A stretch of 7,892 nt of DNA, taken from positions 1 to 7,892 of the forward strand of contig JAEWQH010000068.1 in assembly GCA_023399275.1 (NCBI GenBank). Direction: 5' to 3'. The first letter of the stretch is position 1. Every line of letters begins with the position of its first letter. The position numbers and the translations under genes were made by a program. Of the stretch, positions 1 through 4,817 are shown in pieces. A model generated the notes under the pieces. It was not told the origin of the DNA. It saw only the letters and a program-made list of their open reading frames with translations, and made no database searches. This DNA comes from Bacillota bacterium (GTDB lineage: Bacteria; Bacillota; Clostridia; Christensenellales; CAG-138).

Positions 1-777
1 GTGCAGGATACGCCGCTCATACGGGTTCATCGGCTCCATCGACACGGGCCGCCCCGTCTGCCGCACCTGCTGTGCGTTTCTGCGCGCAAGGCGCTTGAGC
101 GTCTCCTCACGGCGGGAGCGGTATCCTTCGGTGTCGAGGGTCACACGGATGTAGCCCTCTTCCTTGCGGTTTTTGTTGGCAACCAGCGAAACGAGATACT
201 GCATCGCATCCAGCGTTTCGCCGCGTCGCCCGATCAGAAGTCCCATCGTCTCCGCATCGATGCAGAGGCGCAAGCCATTTTCCGTATCCGCCGCCAGAAC
301 CGGCGCGGGGCTGTTCATCTTCGTCAGAAGCTCGCTCAAAAATGCCGCACAAGGCGTGTTCTTCGCAAGCTCCTCGCTGTAGTCGAAGTGCTCCTGTGCT
401 TCCGCGGGCGCCGTCTCCTGCGTGCGCTCGCGGCCGCGGCCACGCTGCTCGCCGTATTGGGAAGGACTGCGCTGTGCGCGATCCGTGCGCTCGCCGTCGC
501 GCCGCTCGGGACGCGGCCCGCTTCGATGCGCCTGCTCACGCCGCTGCTGAAAGCTCGCTTCCTTCTCCTTGCGGTAGACCTGCTCCATCTCCATCACGAG
601 CGGCACCTCGCGCTGCGTCAGGCGAACGATCGCCTGCTTTGCGCCGATGCCAAACAGGCCCTTGCTCTCCGGCTGTATGGTCTCGATCTCGACCTCGTCG
701 ATGGTTACGCCCATCTCGTTGAGACCGATGAAGATCGCCTCATCGACACTGCGCCCCGAAAACTCCATGCTCCTCAT
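1..777 (-). CDS. jag: Jag / KhpB RNA-binding protein, 3' end outside the window
   Basis: This open frame encodes 259 residues up to the window edge. In order it shows a Jag_N domain (about residues 4-55, with EFSGRSVDEAI and KGLFGIGAK), a highly charged Arg/Glu/Gln-rich linker (about 68-130), a KH domain (about 143-215) with the GXXG loop GRRG at 183-186 followed by ETLDAMQYL, and the first residues of an R3H domain. The edge falls just after the R-x3-H signature (R255 to H259), so some tens of C-terminal residues are missing. The family (SpoIIIJ-associated protein, KhpB/EloR) binds RNA and, in several Firmicutes, affects cell elongation and division. I chose the ATG at 777-775 because it overlaps the yidC stop as ATGA and has GGAGG 10 bases upstream. 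The ATG at 768-766 is possible, but its Shine-Dalgarno would be too close. The order yidC-jag is the normal one for Firmicutes. Identification is firm. Confidence 0.96.
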   Translation of the reverse strand, partial: MRSMEFSGRSVDEAIFIGLNEMGVTIDEVEIETIQPESKGLFGIGAKQAIVRLTQREVPLVMEMEQVYRKEKEASFQQRREQAHRSGPRPERRDGERTDRAQRSPSQYGEQRGRGRERTQETAPAEAQEHFDYSEELAKNTPCAAFLSELLTKMNSPAPVLAADTENGLRLCIDAETMGLLIGRRGETLDAMQYLVSLVANKNRKEEGYIRVTLDTEGYRSRREETLKRLARRNAQQVRQTGRPVSMEPMNPYERRILH

Positions 778-1748
778 TTTATGCTAACCTCCGTTTCGGC
801 CGCCTTCTGCTTGGCAAACGAGCGATTGATCAGCAGCGACGTAGCAAGCGCAAACATGTTGCTGAACGTCCAATACACCGCAAAACTCGCGTTGTACTGC
901 AAGCAGAATACAAACGACATCACCGGCATGAGCCAGTTCATGATCTTGTTTGTGCCTGCCGTGGCTTCATTCTTCGGCTGGTTTCGCTGCATGATCCACG
1001 TGGAGAGATAGGTCGATGCACCGGCAAGAACCGGGAAGATAAACCATCCGTTGTTATAGCCATTGTAAAGCTCGGCGCAGGGCGCCATCAGCGCGTTGTA
1101 GCTCGCGGTCAGTTCGTCGGTTATCGCGGCGAGCGAATACGTATCCCCGCTCTTAATGAAGAAGCCAAGGTCGACAAACCGCTGCAGCGCCTCCGGATGC
1201 TCCTGGAAGTACAGCAGATTCGGCAGCGTTTTGTTCGCCGTGCCAAAGAACTCCGACGCGGTCGCGATGACCGGCGAAAAGCCGTTATCCGGCATCCACA
1301 TATTGTTGATCCAGAAAAATTTGAACGTCTGGAACATCTCGATGCCCTTGTCCTTGTTGTCATCGAGCGCCAACATCAGGCGAACCATCATCTCGTTGCC
1401 CCACTGACGGAACGCCGCGATGAAGATGAAGAATAGCGGCATGGTGATGAGCATCGGCAGGCATCCGCCAAACATGCTCACGCCGTTTTCACGCATGAGC
1501 TTCTGCTGCTCCGCGTTAAGCCGCTGCGGGTCTTTCTCATACTTTTTACGCAGTTTGTCGAGCTGCGGCTGAACCGAAGCCATCTTCAGAGAGGACTTTC
1601 GCGAGCGAATGTCGCCGAACACCGTCAGCCCGCGGATAAAGAGCGTCGCGATGATGATCGTCAGCACGATGCTCTCGTTGGTCAGGGTCTCATACAGCCA
1701 GCGCATTCCGAGGAATGCCCATTGTGTCAGGAAAAAGTCACCTTGCAA
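774..1748 (-). CDS. yidC: YidC/Oxa1/Alb3-family membrane protein insertase
   Basis: This 324-residue protein inserts and folds inner-membrane proteins, alone or with SecYEG. Hydrophobic segments lie at about 27-45, 95-113, 234-252, 271-290 and 291-309, the five-helix YidC core. Arg39 in the first helix matches the conserved Arg in the substrate groove. The cytoplasmic hairpin after helix 1 is present (about 45-90, with QPQLDKLRKKY and the NGVSMFGGCLPMLI entry to helix 2). The large Gram-negative periplasmic domain is absent, and so is an N-terminal lipobox, although many Bacillus-type homologues are lipoproteins. An outside loop of about 120 residues between helices 2 and 3 (114-233) is longer than in Bacillus-type proteins. 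The start is TTG, with GGAGG nine bases upstream and no alternative nearby. The gene follows yidD by 66 bases and overlaps jag by four. Confidence 0.96.
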   Translation of the reverse strand: MQGDFFLTQWAFLGMRWLYETLTNESIVLTIIIATLFIRGLTVFGDIRSRKSSLKMASVQPQLDKLRKKYEKDPQRLNAEQQKLMRENGVSMFGGCLPMLITMPLFFIFIAAFRQWGNEMMVRLMLALDDNKDKGIEMFQTFKFFWINNMWMPDNGFSPVIATASEFFGTANKTLPNLLYFQEHPEALQRFVDLGFFIKSGDTYSLAAITDELTASYNALMAPCAELYNGYNNGWFIFPVLAGASTYLSTWIMQRNQPKNEATAGTNKIMNWLMPVMSFVFCLQYNASFAVYWTFSNMFALATSLLINRSFAKQKAAETEVSIK

Positions 1749-1814
1749 GGGGGATGCCCTCCTCTCGATATACGGATCTTGTTTTCAATGAAAAAAGTGA
1801 GAATTGCGCGCCGT

Positions 1815-2024
1815 TTACGGAACCGGATCGTAACCGCCCTTGCAAAACGGGTTGCAGCGCAGTATGCGCCAGAGCGCGAGCCAGCCGCCCTTCCAGGCGC
1901 CGTGTTTTGAAATCGCCTCCGCCGCATACGCGGAGCAGGTCGGTGTAAACCGGCAGCTCGGCGGAAACAACGGGGAGATGAATTTTCGATATCCGCGTAT
2001 GAGCGCGAGCAGCACCTGCTTCAT
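1815..2024 (-). CDS. yidD: YidD, membrane protein insertion efficiency factor
   Basis: This 69-residue protein is full length for the YidD (DUF37) family. It carries the family's signature stretches: an amphipathic N-terminus (LLALIRGYRKFISPLFP), the cysteine block SCRFTPTCSAYAAEA (about residues 23-37) and the C-terminal block RCNPFCKGGYDPVP (about 56-69). YidD sits at the inner face of the membrane and improves the efficiency of YidC-dependent insertion; its exact biochemistry is unsettled. The ATG overlaps the rnpA stop as ATGA and has GGAGG seven bases upstream, so translation is probably coupled to rnpA. Its place between rnpA and yidC is the standard order. Confidence 0.96.
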   Translation of the reverse strand: MKQVLLALIRGYRKFISPLFPPSCRFTPTCSAYAAEAISKHGAWKGGWLALWRILRCNPFCKGGYDPVP

Positions 2025-2371
2025 CGCGCTTCCTCCGCTTTGATCAGGCCCGCGCGGCGCAATTGGGCCAGCATCGCTTCGCGGATACTGAGAAACGGCG
2101 CGTCGACGATGGCATCCCGCGCGATAAAGATCAGGTTGGTTCCGCCCTTGATCGACGGGATCAGCGGCGTCACCGCCTCGCGCATGCGCCGCTTCACGCG
2201 GTTTCGCACAACAGCGTTGCCGATCTTTTTGCTGACTGAGAAACCGATCTTCGCGCTCGGAGCGCGGCCTCTTGCGTGCACCAGCGAAAGAAGCTTCCCG
2301 CCGCAGGACTTGCCGACGCGGTAGGTATAGCGAAACTCTTTTTTTCGCCGCAGGGAATCACTGTGCTTCAC
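2021..2371 (-). CDS. rnpA: RNase P protein component (C5/RnpA)
   Basis: This 116-residue basic protein is the protein subunit of ribonuclease P, which with the catalytic RNA removes 5' leaders from precursor tRNAs. The diagnostic RNR motif lies within KKIGNAVVRNRVKRRMREA (R56-N57-R58), preceded by the central strand KIGFSVSKK. The N-terminal LRRKKEF and the length are typical. The start is GTG: the upstream frame meets a TAA six codons before it with no other usable start, and AAGGAAG lies seven bases upstream. The gene follows rpmH after 184 bases that hold stem-loops (listed separately), and its stop overlaps the yidD start. Confidence 0.96.
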   Translation of the reverse strand: MKHSDSLRRKKEFRYTYRVGKSCGGKLLSLVHARGRAPSAKIGFSVSKKIGNAVVRNRVKRRMREAVTPLIPSIKGGTNLIFIARDAIVDAPFLSIREAMLAQLRRAGLIKAEEAR

Positions 2372-2411
2372 GCTTACGCTTCCTTATCGTCCGTCATCCG
2401 CTCCGCAAACC

Positions 2412-2431
2412 GAGGCGCGCTCCTGCGCCTC
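2412..2431 (-). other. Short stem-loop in the rnpA leader
   Basis: A perfect 7-bp inverted repeat (GAGGCGC / GCGCCTC) with a 6-base loop lies about 40 bases upstream of rnpA. It has no T-run behind it, so it is not an intrinsic terminator. It may act as an mRNA stability or processing structure, but in GC-rich DNA a stem this short could also be chance. Confidence 0.35.
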
Positions 2432-2476
2432 TCCGGCCGCGCAACCGCGTACGGGTTCCCCTCGGCGCGATTGTGC

Positions 2477-2511
2477 AAATACAAACATGCGGCAAGCAAA
2501 TGCCCGCCGCA
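2477..2511 (-). terminator. Intercistronic terminator-like hairpin between rpmH and rnpA
   Basis: On the minus strand, TGCGGC (2511-2506) can pair with GCCGCA (2493-2488) across a 12-base loop. The stem is followed by the T-rich tract TGTTTGTATTT (2487-2477). It lies 45 bases after the rpmH stop. The stem is short and the T-tract interrupted, so only partial termination or a processing site is likely. Either would let L34 be made in excess over RnpA. This is inference from sequence pattern only. Confidence 0.4.
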
Positions 2512-2555
2512 AGCGCTTGTGCGTTCTTTTACGGTTCTGATCAATACAAATCCCG

Positions 2556-2690
2556 TTACGCGCTGAGAACTTTGCGGCCTTTCGCGCGTCTACGCTTGAT
2601 GACGTTGCGGCCGTCGGCCGACTTCATACGCTTACGGAACCCGTGCACCTTGCTCCGCTGCCGCTTCTTGGGCTGATAGGTTCGTACCAC
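2556..2690 (-). CDS. rpmH: Ribosomal protein L34 (bL34)
   Basis: This 44-residue, very basic protein belongs to the large ribosomal subunit. It has the family pattern: RTYQPKKRQRSKVHGFRKRM, then the basic C-terminal half with NVIKRRRAKGRKVLSA. I placed the start at GTG (2690-2688), giving M-V-R-T-Y-Q-P, because L34 proteins begin at this point and GAGGTG lies seven bases upstream. A longer open frame back to 2768 would add 26 residues with no counterpart in the family. It is the first gene of the rpmH-rnpA-yidD-yidC-jag cluster and has its own strong promoter and a leader of about 90 bases. Confidence 0.97.
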   Translation of the reverse strand: MVRTYQPKKRQRSKVHGFRKRMKSADGRNVIKRRRAKGRKVLSA

Positions 2691-2721
2691 CCGAATACAC
2701 CTCGCTTCGTTGTTGAGTCGT

Positions 2722-2769
2722 GCAGGCGCGAGCCTGCGAAAATCGCACATACGGGCAGTTGCCCGCATG
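2722..2769 (-). promoter_or_regulatory. Two consecutive hairpins in the rpmH 5' leader
   Basis: The RNA expected from the rpmH promoter begins near 2778. It can fold first into a stem at 2748-2769 (CATGCGGGCA with TGCCCGTATG, one G-U pair, minimal loop) and then into a perfect 6-bp stem at 2722-2737 (GCAGGC / GCCTGC, loop TCGC). Both lie upstream of the ribosome binding site and leave it free. They may stabilise the mRNA or bind a regulator. I do not recognise a known ribosomal-protein leader family here. Confidence 0.4.
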
Positions 2770-2784
2770 ATATGAACCTTATGT

Positions 2785-2814
2785 ATTATAGAGGACGGCG
2801 CAAAGCCGTGTCAA
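2785..2814 (-). promoter_or_regulatory. Sigma-A/sigma-70-type promoter of the rpmH operon
   Basis: The minus strand reads TTGACA (2814-2809), an 18-base spacer, then TATAAT (2790-2785). Both hexamers match consensus exactly. Transcription should begin near 2778, leaving a leader of about 90 bases before rpmH. The spacer contains a 5-bp dyad, ACGGC-TTTGC-GCCGT (2809-2795), which touches the -35 element and could be an operator or chance. Confidence 0.85.
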
Positions 2815-2821
2815 GGAGTTT

Positions 2822-2841
2822 CTTGCCGGCAAACCGGCAAG
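2822..2841 (-). terminator. Strong hairpin after the yacL-like gene, no U-tract
   Basis: A perfect 8-bp inverted repeat (CTTGCCGG / CCGGCAAG, 4-base loop) lies 11 bases past the yacL-like stop and 7 bases before the rpmH -35 box. The position suits a transcript end, but the downstream bases are AAACTCC rather than a T-run. It may be a weak terminator, a 3'-end stabiliser or a barrier shielding the rpmH promoter. Confidence 0.4.
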
Positions 2842-2852
2842 CCGGCCGCGCA

Positions 2853-3941
2853 CTAGGCGCGCAGCTTCGCAAACACCAGCCTGCCTGCAGACGTTTGCAG
2901 CGCACTGGTCACCACGATGTCCAGCGTTTCGCCGATATGCCTTCTGGCGTTTTCCACGATGACCATCGTTCCATCCGGCAGATAGCCGACGCCCTGCCCC
3001 GCCTCCTTGCCCTCGCGCACGATGGCGAGCGAGATCTCCTCGCCCGGCAGCAACACAGAGCGCACGGCGTTTGCCAGGTCGTTGATGTTCAGCACGGGCA
3101 TATTCTGCACCGCGGCGACCTTGTTGAGGTTGTAGTCGTTCGTCATGAGGATCCCCCCAAGATCGCCCGCCAGCCGCAGGAGCTTGAGATCCACCTCGTC
3201 CACATCCTCGTAGTCCTTTTCCTCCACGACAACGCGCTGGGGCAATTCCTGCTGCATGGCATGCAGGATATCCAGGCCCCTGCGCCCGCGGGAGCGTTTC
3301 ATCGCATCCGAGCTGTCCGCGATATGGCGCAGCTCCTTGAGCACGAAGGCGGGGACGACGATCTCGCCCTCCAGAAAGCCGGTCTTGCAAACATCGTAGA
3401 TCCGCCCGTCGATGATCACGCTCGTATCGAGCACCTTCGGCCGGGCGCCCGATGCGGCGATGCCCTTTGCCAGATGCCCGCGCCGCGTAAACCCGTCCAT
3501 CAGCTCCGCACGGCGGGAGATGGCAATATGCCCGCCGTAATACCCGCAGATGAAGAACAGCAGCAGCGCAACGACCTCCGGCAGCACGGGCACGTCGATT
3601 GTGCGCAAAATGAGGCTCAGCAGGAACGCAAAAACCAAGCCGATCATGATGCCGACCACGCCGAAGAGTATATCGAGCGCGGGCATCTCGGTCAGTCTGT
3701 GCTCCAGCCGTTGAAAAAAGCCGTGAACGCCGTCTATGATCCTTGGGGATAAAATAAAAAGGATGATTCCGAATAGAATACCAACGATCGCATAGAGGGC
3801 GGCCATCACGGCGGGGATGGTGGTATAGCGCAGCACGTAGTCGAAGCCTGGGTATTTAAACGAATAGAGCACCCATGCGACGATTCCGCAGCCGATGCCG
3901 ATACCGACCAGCGCAATGAAAATCCTGAGTACCTTCCGCAT
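2853..3941 (-). CDS. yacL: YacL-type integral membrane PIN-TRAM domain protein
   Basis: This 362-residue protein has four predicted membrane helices (about 5-25, 43-65, 90-112, 119-139), a cytoplasmic PIN domain (about 168-285) and a C-terminal TRAM domain (about 295-360, with VREGKEAGQGVGYLPDGTMV). PIN acidic residues that would hold metal are in place: D172 and D178 in LDTSVIIDGRIYD, E203 in LKELRH, D224 in GLDIL and D269 in TNDYN. The order and length match B. subtilis YacL. PIN domains are typically ribonucleases and TRAM domains bind RNA, so a membrane-anchored RNase is the likely role; the family's substrate is not established. The gene lies 27 bases after carD with no promoter between, so it is co-transcribed. 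The ATG (3941-3939) has only a distant AGGA, about 16 bases upstream. An in-frame ATT at 3950-3948 is better spaced from it. Confidence 0.92.
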   Translation of the reverse strand: MRKVLRIFIALVGIGIGCGIVAWVLYSFKYPGFDYVLRYTTIPAVMAALYAIVGILFGIILFILSPRIIDGVHGFFQRLEHRLTEMPALDILFGVVGIMIGLVFAFLLSLILRTIDVPVLPEVVALLLFFICGYYGGHIAISRRAELMDGFTRRGHLAKGIAASGARPKVLDTSVIIDGRIYDVCKTGFLEGEIVVPAFVLKELRHIADSSDAMKRSRGRRGLDILHAMQQELPQRVVVEEKDYEDVDEVDLKLLRLAGDLGGILMTNDYNLNKVAAVQNMPVLNINDLANAVRSVLLPGEEISLAIVREGKEAGQGVGYLPDGTMVIVENARRHIGETLDIVVTSALQTSAGRLVFAKLRA

Positions 3942-3968
3942 GCAGTGAATGGCGTTTTCCTGTTTGGT

Positions 3969-4439
3969 TCAGCCCCCAACCAGGGGAAGGAATTCGCTTT
4001 CCTCCCTTCCGCACGACGCGGCCAGCTCCGCAACGAGCACCTGCCTCGCCGTTAAATACATCTTTCGTTCGCCGGCCGAGAGGCCCTTCTCGCGATCGCG
4101 GTGGATCAGGCACTTCACCACGTCCGCAACGCCGTAGATATCGCCGACGCGCAGTTTGTTGAGATTGTCACGGTAGCGCTGGTTCCAGTTGTCGCTCTCA
4201 TCCGAGCAACCGTCCTCCGAAAGAAACTTGATGATCTTTCGGCAGTCCTCCTGGCAGACCAGCCTTCGAAGACCCACCGCTTCCGCCGTTGCGACAGGAA
4301 CCATCGCCGTCATCTTGCCCATGACAAACCGCAGCACGTAGTACTGCGCCGACTCGCCGAGCACAGTTTGCTCCTGCACCGATTCGATTTCACCCACACC
4401 ATGCATCGGGTAGCAGACCATATCGCCTATTTCAAACAC
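3969..4439 (-). CDS. carD: CarD/CdnL-family RNA polymerase-binding transcription regulator
   Basis: The 156-residue product resembles CarD/CdnL. An N-terminal RNA-polymerase-interacting domain (about 1-60, MFEIGDMVCYPMHGVGEIE, then a YYVLRF strand) is followed by a helical DNA-binding domain. That domain has Trp85 in NWNQRYRDNLNKL, the position of the tryptophan that contacts the promoter bubble in mycobacterial CarD, and the terminal LSAGERKMYLTARQVLVAELA stretch typical of the family. Such proteins bind the polymerase beta subunit and stabilise open complexes, often at rRNA and other housekeeping promoters. I chose GTG at 4439-4437 because AAAGGAG lies eight bases upstream and family members start MF-x-IGD. 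The TTG two codons earlier is only two bases from the Shine-Dalgarno. The gene heads an operon with the yacL-like gene and has two strong promoters. Confidence 0.94.
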   Translation of the reverse strand: MFEIGDMVCYPMHGVGEIESVQEQTVLGESAQYYVLRFVMGKMTAMVPVATAEAVGLRRLVCQEDCRKIIKFLSEDGCSDESDNWNQRYRDNLNKLRVGDIYGVADVVKCLIHRDREKGLSAGERKMYLTARQVLVAELAASCGREESEFLPLVGG

Positions 4440-4456
4440 CGGCAACGCTCCTTTCG

Positions 4457-4523
4457 CACAATTGTTATTCCACTTGTGTTATCCCACTTGCTACATACTA
4501 TATCACCACTCGTTCACAATTGT
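4457..4523. promoter_or_regulatory. Paired CACAATTGT palindromic elements in the carD control region
   Basis: The 9-mer CACAATTGT occurs identically at 4457-4465 and 4515-4523, 58 bp apart, with a perfect 8-bp palindromic core (ACAATTGT). The upstream copy overlaps promoter P2's -35 box by three bases. The downstream copy lies in the transcribed leader, ending ten bases before the Shine-Dalgarno. Paired palindromes around a promoter suit operators for a dimeric repressor, possibly with DNA looping. The binding protein is unknown. Confidence 0.4.
4463..4490 (-). repeat. 14-bp tandem direct repeat in the carD leader
   Basis: Two adjoining copies read CAAGTGGGATAACA (4490-4477) and CAAGTGGAATAACA (4476-4463) on the minus strand, differing at one base. 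The first copy begins at about the expected start of transcription from P2, so the pair covers roughly +1 to +28. It could be a tandem operator or an RNA-level element. Confidence 0.75.
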
Positions 4524-4526
4524 CAA
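4497..4526 (-). promoter_or_regulatory. carD promoter P2 (downstream)
   Basis: The minus strand carries TTGACA (4526-4521), an 18-base spacer and TATAGT (4502-4497), with a TGA extended -10 directly in front of TATAGT. The start should fall near 4490, giving a leader of about 50 bases. The -35 box is exact consensus and overlaps one CACAATTGT element. Confidence 0.78.
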
Positions 4527-4537
4527 CAAAATAGCGT

Positions 4538-4566
4538 ATAATACCATACCGCGACGACTATGTCAA
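4538..4566 (-). promoter_or_regulatory. carD promoter P1 (upstream)
   Basis: The minus strand carries TTGACA (4566-4561), a 17-base spacer and TATTAT (4543-4538), with TGG giving an extended -10. The stretch upstream (about 4567-4640) is notably A+T-rich and could act as an UP element. Together with P2 this gives two near-consensus promoters about 40 bp apart. Confidence 0.78.
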
Positions 4567-4768
4567 TATGAATTTTACCTTGCTAACTGCAAAATAAACC
4601 GCAGAAGCTGATTTTATGCGATTTTTTGAAACGATATATTATTTCTCGCCCCTTGATCTCTCCGCTTCGCGTAAAACATTTCTGTTACACGGCCTCGGCA
4701 TACGCTTTCTTCACCGCGCATTGACCCATTCGGGCCGGTCTGCTCCGGCGCGGGCATTATACAACGAA
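4567..4768. other. Intergenic stretch between prs and carD with no gene seen
   Basis: I find no credible coding region, tRNA or recognisable regulatory RNA here. A plus-strand open frame beginning at 4616 runs into the antisense of prs, has no ribosome binding site and resembles no family I know. The carD-proximal part is A+T-rich. A TATAAT at 4761-4756 (minus strand) has no matching -35 box. Confidence 0.5.
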
Positions 4769-4790
4769 CGAAGGCCGATAGCAGCCTTCG
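4769..4790 (-). terminator. Probable terminator of prs
   Basis: Twenty-seven bases after the prs stop the minus strand forms CGAAGGC / GCCTTCG with an 8-base loop. The stem can extend by three more pairs (4791-4793 with 4768-4766), two of them G-U. The following bases (TTCGTTGTAT) are T-rich but interrupted, so termination is probably incomplete. Confidence 0.5.
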
Positions 4791-4817
4791 CCCTGTATGT
4801 TTTGGTTTGGAGTGCGG

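Noticed and set aside
1..1011. Long plus-strand open frame of 336 codons at the left edge
   Set aside because: It is the antisense shadow of jag and the end of yidC. The minus strand gives clear Jag_N, KH and YidC sequence, while the plus product is Arg/Leu-rich with no recognisable domain.
2643..3752. Plus-strand open frame of 369 codons
   Set aside because: It lies antisense to the yacL-like gene, has no Shine-Dalgarno, is rich in His/Arg/Gln as expected from reverse reading of GC-rich codons, and crosses the rpmH promoter.
4463..4490. TTATCCCAC and TTATTCCAC on the plus strand as possible DnaA boxes
   Set aside because: Neither matches TTATCCACA, they belong to the 14-bp repeat, and there is no cluster of boxes or AT-rich unwinding element of the origin type.
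4567..4768. Small RNA or tRNA in the prs-carD gap
   Set aside because: There is no cloverleaf or T-loop sequence, and no promoter with a matching terminator. The TATAAT at 4761-4756 lacks a -35 box and sits inside the prs terminator region.
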